Part shown: positions 34,745 through 42,831 of the stretch, piece after piece
Layout: each line of letters starts with the position of its first letter
Numbering within the stretch: the stretch's first letter is position 1
Assembly (NCBI RefSeq): GCF_963556105.2
Contig: NZ_OY829945.1
Location: 725,001-789,000, forward strand
Length of the DNA stretch: 64,000 bases
Reading direction: 5' to 3'
DNA from: an uncultured Tolumonas sp.
GTDB taxonomy: Bacteria; Pseudomonadota; Gammaproteobacteria; Enterobacterales; Aeromonadaceae
The notes under the pieces: generated by a model
Told to the model about the DNA's origin: nothing
What the model saw: the letters and a program-made list of their open reading frames with translations, nothing else
Database searches by the model: none
Translations under genes and position numbers: made by a program

Positions 34745-35722
34745 ATGGAAATCCGGGTATTTAGCGAAAGCTGGCCGATCCGAGGCTCATTCACCATCTC
34801 GCGCGGCAGTAAGACTGCCGCCGATGTCGTGGTGGTGGAACTCACGCAAGACGGCGTGACGGGGCGTGGTGAATGTGTGCCGTATGCACGTTACAGTGAA
34901 TCGGTGCCAGGGGTGATCGCTCAGATCGAAGCGCTGATCCCGGCGATTCGTGATGGTTTAGATCGCGAAGGTTTGCAATCAGCCATGGTGGCTGGTGCGG
35001 CACGGAATGCCCTTGATTGCGCATTCTGGGATCTGGAAAGCAAACAACATCGCCAACGTATTTGGCAACGTCTGAATAAACCTGCCCCAGAAGCCTTATT
35101 AACGGCATATACCTTGTCGTTGGATACACCGGAAAATATGCAGCGTGCGGCGACAGAGAACGCATTCCGCCCCTTATTAAAATTGAAGTTAGCCGGTGCT
35201 GGCGATCTCGATCGTGTGGCGGCGGTGCGTAAAGGCTCTCCGGCGGCACGAATTATTGTTGATGCCAATGAAGGTTGGAACGAGCAGATCTATCGTGAGC
35301 TGATCCCGGAATTGCAAAAGCTCGGCGTTGAGATGATCGAACAACCACTGCCCGCCGGTGACGATGCCATTTTGGCATCACTGCCACGTCCGATCCCGAT
35401 CTGTGCCGATGAGTCGTGTCACGACAGCGCCACCTTGCATGAATTGGTGGGGCGTTACGACATGATCAACATCAAGCTGGATAAAACCGGCGGTCTTACT
35501 GAAGCGCTCGAACTGCGTAAGCAAGCGGAAGCAGCGGGTATGAAGATCATGGTGGGTTGCATGTTGGCTTCATCGCTGGCGATGGCGCCGGCATTTGTGG
35601 TGGCGCAAGGAGCACAAGTGGTCGATCTGGATGGCCCGTTGTTGCTGCAAAAAGATCGCGAACCCGGTTTTGATTATTCCGACAACCTGATGCATGCACC
35701 CGATGCGGCATTGTGGGGCTAA
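34745..35722 (+). CDS. dgcA: DgcA-type racemase, enolase superfamily
   Basis: The 325-residue protein belongs to the dipeptide epimerase/MLE branch of the enolase superfamily. The catalytic Lys of the KxK type is in PLLKLKLAGAGD; metal ligands are Asp in RIIVDANEGW, Glu in MIEQPLPAGD and Asp in PICADESCHD; the second Lys is in INIKLDKTGGLTEAL. It was first annotated as L-Ala-D/L-Glu epimerase; beside dgcN the N-acetyl-D-Glu racemase DgcA is more likely. The ATG at 34745 is chosen as AGGGTGGA sits six bases ahead; ATG 34739 directly abuts it. Confidence 0.85.
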   Translation: MEIRVFSESWPIRGSFTISRGSKTAADVVVVELTQDGVTGRGECVPYARYSESVPGVIAQIEALIPAIRDGLDREGLQSAMVAGAARNALDCAFWDLESKQHRQRIWQRLNKPAPEALLTAYTLSLDTPENMQRAATENAFRPLLKLKLAGAGDLDRVAAVRKGSPAARIIVDANEGWNEQIYRELIPELQKLGVEMIEQPLPAGDDAILASLPRPIPICADESCHDSATLHELVGRYDMINIKLDKTGGLTEALELRKQAEAAGMKIMVGCMLASSLAMAPAFVVAQGAQVVDLDGPLLLQKDREPGFDYSDNLMHAPDAALWG

Positions 35723-35749
35723 ATTAAATTGAATATTAAGGAGTCGGCC

Positions 35750-36610
35750 ATGAGTCGCATTGTGTATGTTGATGGTCAGTATGTTGACGAAAAAGAGGCA
35801 AAAATCTCGGTATTCGATCGCGGTTTTCTGTTTGCTGATGCGGTGTATGAAGTAACGGCGGTATTAAACAGCAAGCTGGTGGAATTTACTGGTCACTTGG
35901 AACGTTTGCAGCGTTCTTGCCGTGAATTATCGCTGGCGATGCCAGTGTCAGTGGCGCAGTTGAAAACCATTCATGAAGAGTTGATCAAAAAGAACAATCT
36001 GGTGGAAGGCGGCATTTATCTGCAGATCAGCCGTGGTAACGCGGGCGATCGTGATTTTGCGTTTCCTTCTGCGGAAGTAAAACCAACGCTGGTGTTGTTT
36101 ACTCAATCACGCCCCGTGATCGACAGCCCGAAAGTACAAACCGGTATCAAAGTGGTTACTATGCCGGATATCCGCTGGCACCGTCGTGATATCAAAACCG
36201 TAGGTTTGCTGGCGCCGTGTTTAGCGAAAGAGTATGCCCATGCTAATGATGCTGACGATGCATTCCTGGTAGAAAACGGTTTTATCACCGAAGGCAGTTC
36301 AAGCAATGCTTATATTGTGCTGGCGGATAACACCATCGTCACGCGCCCATTAAGTAACGATATTCTGCACGGTATCACCCGTAAAGCGCTGTTGGAACTG
36401 GCCGCACGCGATGGCATCAAAGTGGAAGAGCGCCTGTTCACACCCGATGAAGCCTATCATGCGAAAGAAGCCTTTATCAGCTCAGCGACCACCTTTGTGT
36501 GGCCTGTGGTCAGCATTGATGGCAAACCAGTGGGTGATGGTAAACCAGGCCCAATTTCACTGCGTTTGCGCGACATCTATGTTGAGTTAGCGAAAGCGGA
36601 AGTGGCGTAA
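35750..36610 (+). CDS. D-amino acid aminotransferase
   Basis: The 286-residue fold-type IV PLP enzyme starts MSRIVYVDGQYVDEKEAKIS and has FDRGFLFADAVYEVTAVLN, the D-aminotransferase opening, the PLP Lys in WHRRDIKTVGLLAPCLAKEYA, and TEGSSSNAYIV for phosphate binding. It would transfer the amino group from D-Ala, D-Glu and others to 2-oxo acids. BCAT or aminodeoxychorismate lyase are relatives, but the operon with dgcN-dgcA supports D-amino acid use. AAGGAG precedes the ATG at 35750. It ends the operon with a terminator. Confidence 0.88.
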   Translation: MSRIVYVDGQYVDEKEAKISVFDRGFLFADAVYEVTAVLNSKLVEFTGHLERLQRSCRELSLAMPVSVAQLKTIHEELIKKNNLVEGGIYLQISRGNAGDRDFAFPSAEVKPTLVLFTQSRPVIDSPKVQTGIKVVTMPDIRWHRRDIKTVGLLAPCLAKEYAHANDADDAFLVENGFITEGSSSNAYIVLADNTIVTRPLSNDILHGITRKALLELAARDGIKVEERLFTPDEAYHAKEAFISSATTFVWPVVSIDGKPVGDGKPGPISLRLRDIYVELAKAEVA

Positions 36611-36638
36611 TAACTGCTCTCTATCGTTTCTCCTGCCA

Positions 36639-36664
36639 AAGCCTCTTTTCATAGAGGCTTTTTT
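36639..36664 (+). terminator. Terminator of the dgcN operon
   Basis: AAGCCTCT-TTTCAT-AGAGGCTT forms an 8-bp stem followed by TTTT. It separates the aminotransferase gene from the OxyR-controlled ahpC promoter. Confidence 0.85.
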
Positions 36665-36704
36665 GATCTATTCAAAGGTAAAACTTTTCAGATTTATTTG
36701 TTAC

Positions 36705-36741
36705 ATAGGTAAAACCTATTAAACAAATAGATCACAACTAT
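36705..36741 (+). promoter_or_regulatory. OxyR binding site upstream of ahpC
   Basis: The four quarter sites ATAG-N7-CTAT-N7-ATAG-N7-CTAT match the oxidised-OxyR consensus with exact spacing (36705-36708, 36716-36719, 36727-36730, 36738-36741). Positions T and A inside both halves also fit. A TATAAAT sequence about 30 bases downstream would serve as -10. Peroxide induction of ahpC is therefore expected. Confidence 0.9.
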
Positions 36742-36831
36742 TGGATAGAAAGACTTTTTTGGGCCAATATAAATCCATCGAGTAGCCAAGCACTCGTTTG
36801 TAACCAACAACCCAATGAAGGAGCTACACTC

Positions 36832-37395
36832 ATGTCTTTGATTAACACTGAAGTTAAACCATTTGCAGCGACCGCTTACCACAATGGCAAATTCGTGCCT
36901 GTGACTCAGGAAGATCTGAAAGGCAAATGGTCAGTTGTATTCTTCTACCCAGCTGATTTCACTTTCGTTTGCCCTACTGAGCTGGGTGACCTGGCAGACA
37001 ACTATGCAGAATTCCAGAAACTGGGCGTAGAAATCTACGGTGTTTCTACTGACACTCATTTCACTCACAAAGCATGGCACGACACTTCTGACACCATCGG
37101 TAAAGTACAGTACCCACTGGTTGGCGACCCAACTGGCGCGATCACCCGCAACTTCGACGTAATGATCGAAGAAGAAGGTCTGGCACTGCGTGGTACTTTC
37201 GTTATCAACCCAGAAGGCCAGATCAAACTGTGTGAAATCCATGACAACGGTATTGGTCGTGATGCTAAAGAGCTGCTGCGTAAAGTACAGGCTGCTCAAT
37301 ATGTGGCGAACCACCCAGGTGAAGTTTGCCCAGCGAAATGGACTCCAGGCGCAGCAACACTGGCTCCATCATTCGACTTGGTTGGTAAGATCTAA
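36832..37395 (+). CDS. ahpC: Alkyl hydroperoxide reductase subunit C
   Basis: The 187-residue typical 2-Cys peroxiredoxin has the peroxidatic Cys in [18 protein letters not shown] (about Cys47) and the resolving Cys in [11 protein letters not shown] near the C-terminus. It reduces H2O2, organic peroxides and peroxynitrite, with AhpF restoring the thiols. GAAGGAG precedes the ATG. The gene lies behind a perfect OxyR site and is separated from ahpF by a hairpin that should limit but perhaps not block read-through. Confidence 0.97.
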   Translation: MSLINTEVKPFAATAYHNGKFVPVTQEDLKGKWSVVFFYPADFTFVCPTELGDLADNYAEFQKLGVEIYGVSTDTHFTHKAWHDTSDTIGKVQYPLVGDPTGAITRNFDVMIEEEGLALRGTFVINPEGQIKLCEIHDNGIGRDAKELLRKVQAAQYVANHPGEVCPAKWTPGAATLAPSFDLVGKI

Positions 37396-37406
37396 TCTTG
37401 CGCATT

Positions 37407-37436
37407 AAAAATGCCGGGTTAGCCCGGCATTTTTTT
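37407..37436 (+). terminator. ahpC terminator
   Basis: AAAAATGCCGGG-TTAG-CCCGGCATTTTT is a 12-bp stem with T-tract in the ahpC-ahpF gap. It probably makes ahpC mRNA much more abundant than ahpCF read-through, as known in enterics. Confidence 0.92.
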
Positions 37437-37468
37437 CTCTGACTTTAATTCACGAGACGAGACTCATT

Positions 37469-39034
37469 ATGTTAGACGCAAATGTAAAAACTCAATTAAA
37501 AGGCTATCTGGCCAATGTGACTCAGCCGATCGAAATCATCGCGTCAACCGATGACAGTGATTCATCTCGCGAGTTACAGTCACTGTTAGCCGACATCGTA
37601 GAACAATCCGACAAGATTTCTCTGCGCCAATCGACTGACCCAACTGCCCGCAAGCCTTCTTTTGCCTTAAACCGTATTGGTTCAGACATGGGCGTGGCAT
37701 TTGCCGGTTTGCCGATGGGGCATGAATTTACTTCGCTGGTGCTGGCACTGCTGCAAGTGGGGGGGCACCCACCAAAAGCTGATGCTGAATTGCTGGAGCA
37801 GATCCGCAATTTGCCTGGCGAATACAACTTTGAAACCTATATTTCGCTGACCTGTCAGAACTGCCCGGATGTCGTGCAGGCGTTGAATCTGATGTCAGTG
37901 ATTAACCCCAAAATTCGTCACATCATGATCGATGGTGCTTTATTCCAAGATGAAGTGAACGCCCGGCAGATCATGGCTGTACCAACCGTATTCCTCAATG
38001 GTGAGGTGTTTGGTCAAGGCCGCATGAGCGCTGAAGAGATCGTTGCGAAGCTGGATACCGGCGCCTCCGAGCGCGAAGCGGCGAAAATCAATGACAAAGC
38101 ACCGTTCGATGTACTCGTTGTAGGTGGTGGCCCGGCAGGTTCTGCTGCTGCAATTTATGCCGCCCGTAAAGGCATTCGCACCGGCGTCGTCGCCGAGCGC
38201 TTTGGTGGTCAGGTGCTCGACACTATGAGCATTGAAAACTTCATTTCAGTGAAAGAAACTGAAGGGCCGAAACTGGCGACTGCGCTGGAACAACACGTTA
38301 AAGAGTATGACGTGGATATCATGAATTTGCAGCGTGCCGCTAAATTAGAGCGCAATGCTGATTTTGTGGAAGTGACACTGCAAAGTGGTGCTGTGCTGAA
38401 AAGTAAATCGGTCATTTTGGCAACCGGTGCCCGCTGGCGCGAAATGAACGTGCCGGGCGAAAAAGAGTATCGCAACAAAGGTGTTGCTTATTGCCCGCAT
38501 TGTGATGGCCCACTGTTTAAAGGCAAACGTGTTGCGGTCATTGGTGGTGGTAACTCGGGTGTGGAAGCCGCTATCGACTTAGCCGGTATTGTGGCTCACG
38601 TGACTTTGCTGGAATTTGACAGCAAATTACGCGCTGATGCCGTGCTGCAAAATAAATTGAACAGCTTGCCGAACGTCACTGTGATCACTTCGGCGCTGAC
38701 TACCGAAGTATTAGGGGATGGCACCAAAGTTTCTGCGCTGACTTATACCGACCGCGTCACTAACGAAGCGCGTAAGATTGAGCTGGAAGGGATCTTTGTG
38801 CAGATTGGCTTACTGCCGAATACCGATTGGCTGAAAGGCAGTGCGGTTGAGCTGAGTAATCGTGGTGAAATTATTGTTGGTGCTCATGGTAACACCTCTA
38901 TGGACGGTGTCTTCGCTGCCGGTGATGTGACCATAGTGCCTTACAAACAGATCATCATTGCGATGGGTGAGGGCGCGAAAGCTTCGCTGGGTGCATTTGA
39001 TTACCTGATCCGCTCTTCTGCACCTAAAGCCTGA
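37469..39034 (+). CDS. ahpF: Alkyl hydroperoxide reductase subunit F
   Basis: The 521-residue flavoprotein disulfide reductase transfers electrons from NADH to AhpC. The N-terminal tandem thioredoxin-like domain holds the CxxC pair in [10 protein letters not shown] (about 129-132). The FAD domain starts [20 protein letters not shown], the thioredoxin-reductase-type CxxC is [12 protein letters not shown] (about 345-348), and the NAD(P) Rossmann segment is [32 protein letters not shown] is the second FAD motif. Length matches E. coli AhpF. Confidence 0.97.
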   Translation: MLDANVKTQLKGYLANVTQPIEIIASTDDSDSSRELQSLLADIVEQSDKISLRQSTDPTARKPSFALNRIGSDMGVAFAGLPMGHEFTSLVLALLQVGGHPPKADAELLEQIRNLPGEYNFETYISLTCQNCPDVVQALNLMSVINPKIRHIMIDGALFQDEVNARQIMAVPTVFLNGEVFGQGRMSAEEIVAKLDTGASEREAAKINDKAPFDVLVVGGGPAGSAAAIYAARKGIRTGVVAERFGGQVLDTMSIENFISVKETEGPKLATALEQHVKEYDVDIMNLQRAAKLERNADFVEVTLQSGAVLKSKSVILATGARWREMNVPGEKEYRNKGVAYCPHCDGPLFKGKRVAVIGGGNSGVEAAIDLAGIVAHVTLLEFDSKLRADAVLQNKLNSLPNVTVITSALTTEVLGDGTKVSALTYTDRVTNEARKIELEGIFVQIGLLPNTDWLKGSAVELSNRGEIIVGAHGNTSMDGVFAAGDVTIVPYKQIIIAMGEGAKASLGAFDYLIRSSAPKA

Positions 39035-39049
39035 TTGTTGAATTAAATC

Positions 39050-39084
39050 AAAGCCTGCCCATTATAAGATGCGCAGGCTTTTTT
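39050..39084 (+). terminator. ahpF terminator
   Basis: AAAGCCTGC and GCAGGCTTT form a 9-bp stem around a 14-base loop, followed by TTT. The next 235 bases (39085-39319) hold no gene; they probably contain the csp promoter and a long untranslated leader. Confidence 0.85.
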
Positions 39085-39319
39085 ATTCTTAACAAAATAG
39101 TTTTCGAATTAACTCGCTATTAACAGGCCCGTATGTTCTAATTATTTTCGGCCTGTAAATCAGACCTATTTATGCCAGACATTTTGAAGTTAAGACCCCT
39201 GCCTGACCTTACCGTTTGTGCCGTTGTAGTAATATTTTCTTAGTGCCCCTCATAAGTATTGATAGATAAATCCGGCCATTATTGCCTTTGTGGCACCAAT
39301 TTATTTCTAAGGAAATGTT

Positions 39320-39529
39320 ATGTCTAAAGTTAACGGTTCAGTTAAATGGTTCAACGAAACTAAAGGTTTTGGTTTTCTGGCTCAAGACAATGGCGGCAAA
39401 GACGTGTTCGTTCACTTCTCTGCAATCGCTTCTACTGGCTTCAAAACTCTGATCGAAGGTCAAGCTGTATCTTTCGACATCGAAGAAGGCCAACGTGGCC
39501 CATCAGCTGCGAACGTAACTATTCGCTAG
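39320..39529 (+). CDS. Cold shock domain protein (CspA family)
   Basis: The 69-residue protein shows the RNP1-like [20 protein letters not shown] and [11 protein letters not shown], the nucleic-acid-binding beta-barrel of CspA/CspE. These act as RNA chaperones in cold or in rapid growth. AAGGAAA precedes the ATG. A long leader upstream is typical of cold-inducible csp genes, but no cold box could be assigned with certainty, so the paralog (CspA, CspD-like, CspE) is left open. Confidence 0.95.
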   Translation: MSKVNGSVKWFNETKGFGFLAQDNGGKDVFVHFSAIASTGFKTLIEGQAVSFDIEEGQRGPSAANVTIR

Positions 39530-39580
39530 TTGATAGTTGCGCATCTTGTATGCGCAATCTCCAGTTTATCTGGAAAGAAG

Positions 39581-39606
39581 AAACCTGCTGCGAAGCAGGT
39601 TTTTTT
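39581..39606 (+). terminator. csp terminator
   Basis: AAACCTGCT-GCGA-AGCAGGTTT is a 9-bp stem followed by TTTT, ending the csp transcript before the convergent HD-domain gene. Confidence 0.92.
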
Positions 39607-39632
39607 ATGCCTAAGAATTACCAATGCAACCA

Positions 39633-40289
39633 TTACAACTCGCTTAATAGCTGCGTTACATACGCTTCTAAATACTCTCTGCGCTGTTCCGCCATTTTCT
39701 TTCCTGCCGCTGTCTGCATGGTGTCGGCGACTTTATAAAGTTTCACAAAAAAATGATCGAGTGCGAATTGCATATCATCCAGTTGCCGGTGTTTGGCTAA
39801 TGGGTCATACGGATCAAACATCTCCCGTTCCATGCGGCCGGAAGTATAAAACACCCGCGCCAGCCCGATGGCACCTAAAGCCTCCATACGATCAGCATCT
39901 TGCAATAATTTTGCTTCCCAAGTCTCGGCGGGTAAATTGGCCGAAAAACTGTGTGCTTCGATGGCATGAGCTACGGCCGGAATTTTTTCTTGGGGGAAGT
40001 CCAGTTCCAGCAAAATAACGGCAGCTTCTTTCGCGGCCAGACGTGAACTTAAGTGCCGATCGGGGTGGTTTTTCGGCAGGCTGATAATGTCGTGCAGATA
40101 AGCAGCAGCCAGTAACACCAGATCATCACCTTGCGCACCTTCATCCTGATTCAGTGTTCTGGCGGTTTTCCAGACCCGGCGGAAATGAGCGATATCGTGG
40201 GCACCATCGGTTTCGGTATGGTGTTGTTCCAGCCAGTTTTCCAGTTGTTGTTGCCAAAAACTTAATAAATTTTTAGTGTCAGCGATCAT
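39633..40289 (-). CDS. HD domain phosphohydrolase (YedJ-like)
   Basis: The 218-residue protein carries HD-superfamily metal residues: His in GAHDIAHFRRVWKTA, the HD pair in AAAYLHDIISLPKN, and the distal Asp in LLQDADRMEALGAIGLARVF. It resembles E. coli YedJ, which has no settled substrate. The start at 40289 (MIADTKNLLSF) is preferred over a TTG seven codons upstream, though the ribosome binding site is weak either way. It is next to, and codirectional with, a LysR gene 50 bases upstream. Confidence 0.88.
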   Translation of the reverse strand: MIADTKNLLSFWQQQLENWLEQHHTETDGAHDIAHFRRVWKTARTLNQDEGAQGDDLVLLAAAYLHDIISLPKNHPDRHLSSRLAAKEAAVILLELDFPQEKIPAVAHAIEAHSFSANLPAETWEAKLLQDADRMEALGAIGLARVFYTSGRMEREMFDPYDPLAKHRQLDDMQFALDHFFVKLYKVADTMQTAAGKKMAEQRREYLEAYVTQLLSEL

Positions 40290-40339
40290 ATTTGTTGGGT
40301 TCTTCGTCAAAGAGCGTGTCTGTTGATACGCCCGAGGGG

Positions 40340-41227
40340 TTATGACAGCTTTTTAAAATGGTTAATTTCTTCCATCAGCCATCGGATGAACAATTTCAAT
40401 TCCTTGTGCTCCCGCGAACGTGGCGGCATTACGAGATAATAAGAAAACGGGCTTTTCAGTTCCTGCGGAAAAGGCTGACATAACATGCCGGATGTTAACT
40501 CATCCATGACCAGGCTTTTGCGGCCCAAGGCAATGCCTTGCCCGGCCATTGCGGCTTTGATCATCAGACTGCCATCAGAAATGGTCAGATAACGTTTGGG
40601 CTGCAGATCGGGTTTGCCGGCCAATGTCAGCCAACCTTCCCAGTTAAAATAGTCTGCAGAGTTATCGCGAATTAATACCTGTTCAGCTAAATCATCCAGT
40701 GTCAGGTTCTGCCGATAACTACAATTCATCACCGGGAAAATATAGTCATCCAGTAAATGTTTGGTGATGAGATCGGGGTAATCGCCCCGACCATAACGGA
40801 TCCCGGCATCAATATTCGAACGGCCAAAATCAACCTGTTGTTCGGTCATCGACAGACGTAATTCGATCTCCGGATATTGTTCACTAAACCGATCTAACCG
40901 GGGGATCAACCAATTGCTGGCAAAAGAGGGTAATAGGGAAATGGTCAGTGTTTTTTGATCCGGCTGTATTGCCTGATTCCAACCATATTCCAGTTCGGAA
41001 AACCCTTTTTTTAAATTATTCCGCAAACTTTCCGCCTGCGCAGTAGGTTGTAACGCGCGGGTCTGCCGGATAAACAGTGGCCCAATATCTGTTTCTAATT
41101 GCTTAATATGTTGGCTCACGGCGGATTGTGTCATATAGAGTTTTTCTGCCGCCAGACTGAAAGAGCCGGTTTGCAGCACGACATCTAAAACATACAACGA
41201 TTTCAACCGGTGGAATAAAGTCGACAT
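40340..41227 (-). CDS. LysR-family regulator, GcvA-like
   Basis: The 295-residue protein has HTH EKLYMTQSAVSQHIKQLETD and effector-domain features RPSxx-type GRSNIDAGIRYGRGDYPDL, typical of the GcvA/TrpI-like subgroup. It is divergent from a DUF1127 gene at 41332 with a 104-base gap, a pairing seen widely in proteobacteria. The effector is unknown. Confidence 0.9.
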   Translation of the reverse strand: MSTLFHRLKSLYVLDVVLQTGSFSLAAEKLYMTQSAVSQHIKQLETDIGPLFIRQTRALQPTAQAESLRNNLKKGFSELEYGWNQAIQPDQKTLTISLLPSFASNWLIPRLDRFSEQYPEIELRLSMTEQQVDFGRSNIDAGIRYGRGDYPDLITKHLLDDYIFPVMNCSYRQNLTLDDLAEQVLIRDNSADYFNWEGWLTLAGKPDLQPKRYLTISDGSLMIKAAMAGQGIALGRKSLVMDELTSGMLCQPFPQELKSPFSYYLVMPPRSREHKELKLFIRWLMEEINHFKKLS

Positions 41228-41331
41228 ATAAGTTTATCTTATGATTGGCTTAGTTAATCTGGTTTGTCTGCACCGTTGTCGTTACTTATGCTGTTCCCAT
41301 CTGAGTAACAAGCAGCAGGGAGTAAGCGGCT

Positions 41332-41562
41332 ATGCAGATTAATAATACAAAATCAGTCACTAAAACGCTGAGTTTTTTCATTGTCCTTTATGACTATCTA
41401 TTAGTAAAACTAAAAAAGTGTCTGTTGGTGTGTCAGCAATGGCAGAAAAATAAGCGTTCGCGTGATTACCTTTCTGACATGTCGCCACATCTGTTGAAAG
41501 ATATTGGCATTACAGAGTCTGAGCGACAGGCTGAATTGGCAAAAAAATTCTGGCAGGAATGA
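41332..41562 (+). CDS. DUF1127 family small protein
   Basis: The 76-residue protein has an N-terminal helical segment and the DUF1127 C-terminal signature RDYLSDMSPHLLKDIGITES, where an L-xD-x-G-I-x-x-x-E pattern is conserved. Relatives such as YjiS influence RNA metabolism, phosphate and carbon responses. GGGAG precedes the ATG. The neighbouring LysR gene may control it. Confidence 0.85.
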   Translation: MQINNTKSVTKTLSFFIVLYDYLLVKLKKCLLVCQQWQKNKRSRDYLSDMSPHLLKDIGITESERQAELAKKFWQE

Positions 41563-41663
41563 TGATGTGAAACCCTTTGCAGCGGATCACAGAACAAAAT
41601 TTTTTGATGGTACACGCTTAGTTACGAAGCCAATTGATTCTGTATTTTGCCGGGGAAACACTC

Positions 41664-42083
41664 ATGAAAAAACATGTCTTACTGAATGCGCCGCTGTCGC
41701 ATGTGATCGCTACGATGGGCCACACTGATCAATTGGCCGTCTGTGATGCCGGTTTACCTATTCCTGCCGCGCCAGAGCGAATTGATTTGGCGGTGAGTCG
41801 GGGTGTGCCGAAGTTTATGGATGTAGTGCAGGCTGTGACCGCAGAAATGCAGATCGAACGGGTGATCATGGCACACGAATTTGCCGAGGTGAGCCCGGCG
41901 TTACACATTGAGTTACTTGCCCATCTGGAACATATTGCGAAAGAGCAGGACAGAACAATCAGCTTCGATTATGTCAGCCATGACGAATTTAAGCAGATGA
42001 CGCATTTAACTCGGGCAGTAGTGCGCACGGGGGAATGTACGCCATATGCCAACGTGATTTTTGTCTCCGGTGTGGTGTTTTAA
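41664..42083 (+). CDS. rbsD: D-ribose pyranase, first copy
   Basis: The 139-residue protein is the same length as E. coli RbsD. It interconverts beta-pyranose and beta-furanose ribose so RbsK can use it. [21 protein letters not shown] holds the catalytic His and Asp, and [13 protein letters not shown] the conserved C-terminal ligands (Tyr, Asn). It is separated from the second rbsD by a strong terminator and 320 bases, so it forms its own unit. The ATG at 41664 aligns with the second copy; an earlier ATG in frame is not conserved. Confidence 0.9.
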   Translation: MKKHVLLNAPLSHVIATMGHTDQLAVCDAGLPIPAAPERIDLAVSRGVPKFMDVVQAVTAEMQIERVIMAHEFAEVSPALHIELLAHLEHIAKEQDRTISFDYVSHDEFKQMTHLTRAVVRTGECTPYANVIFVSGVVF

Positions 42084-42154
42084 TCAACCGAAGATGAAAG
42101 AAAATCAGTAGGTTACATCTTGTTATAACGTATTTTCCCTCGCCAGCATTCAGA

Positions 42155-42197
42155 CCCATAACGCTGATCAGTCACTGATCGGTGTTGTGGGTTTTTT
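42155..42197 (+). terminator. Terminator after rbsD copy 1
   Basis: ACCCATAAC and the following GCTGATCAG pair with CTGATCGGTGTTGTGGGT to give a long stem with some wobble pairs and loop TCA, followed by six T. It insulates the first rbsD from the ribose operon. Confidence 0.85.
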
Positions 42198-42266
42198 CAT
42201 TGAATACCCCTCAATCATGATTCTTGCTTATCGCCTTTTACAAAAAACGATTCACTTAAATCTCTT

Positions 42267-42284
42267 CATCGAAACGTTTCGATG
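42267..42284 (+). promoter_or_regulatory. RbsR-type operator of the ribose operon
   Basis: CATCGAAACGTTTCGATG is a perfect 18-bp palindrome with the central CG of LacI/GalR-family operators and closely resembles known RbsR sites. It lies 120 bases before rbsD copy 2, between the preceding terminator and the operon, so ribose-relieved repression by the RbsR encoded at 47240 is expected. Confidence 0.85.
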
Positions 42285-42403
42285 GTGATCACAATTCTAA
42301 ATCAGGCGGCTGGAAAAGCAGGATGTTCTGGCTAAGACTGTTTATGCAGTACATGACCTTGCTGATTTTATTTCTACTGTTTACTTATCCGGAGAGCCGG
42401 CTC

Positions 42404-42823
42404 ATGAAAAAACATGCTTTGCTGAATGCACCTTTATCTCATGTGATCGCCACGATGGGGCATACCGATCAGCTGGTGGTCGGTGATGCAGGGTTACCCA
42501 TTCCTGCTGCGCCAGAGCGGATCGATTTAGCGGTAAGTCAGGGTGTGCCGCGCTTTATGGATGTGGTACGCGCGATCACGGAAGAGATGCAAATCGAGCG
42601 TGTGATCATGGCGCGTGAGTTCACGGAAGTGAGCCCAGCGTTGCATGCGGAATTACTGGCACATTTGCAACATATCGCTGAGAGCCAAAACAAAGCCATT
42701 GTTTTCGATTATGTCAGCCATGAAGAGTTCAAATTAGCCACCCATACCAGCAAAGCCGTGGTCAGAACCGGGGAATGTACGCCGTATGCGAATGTGATTT
42801 TTGTTTCTGGCGTCGTGTTCTAG
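42404..42823 (+). CDS. rbsD: D-ribose pyranase, second copy
   Basis: The 139-residue paralog of the copy at 41664 retains [21 protein letters not shown] and [13 protein letters not shown]. Most differences are conservative, for instance Cys to Gly before the catalytic DAG. It is the operon copy: GGAG precedes its ATG, and rbsA begins eight bases after its stop. It supplies the correct ribose anomer to the transporter-kinase pathway encoded next to it. Confidence 0.93.
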   Translation: MKKHALLNAPLSHVIATMGHTDQLVVGDAGLPIPAAPERIDLAVSQGVPRFMDVVRAITEEMQIERVIMAREFTEVSPALHAELLAHLQHIAESQNKAIVFDYVSHEEFKLATHTSKAVVRTGECTPYANVIFVSGVVF

Positions 42824-42831
42824 GAGGCCCT

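Noticed and set aside
42281-42295. A possible CRP site beside the ribose operator
   Set aside because: Only one half (TCACA) matches; the other half is poor at the required spacing, so it was not annotated.
42775-42831. An upstream extension of rbsA starting inside rbsD copy 2
   Set aside because: It overlaps coding sequence of rbsD; AGGAGG just before 42832 and the family N-terminus favour the shorter form.
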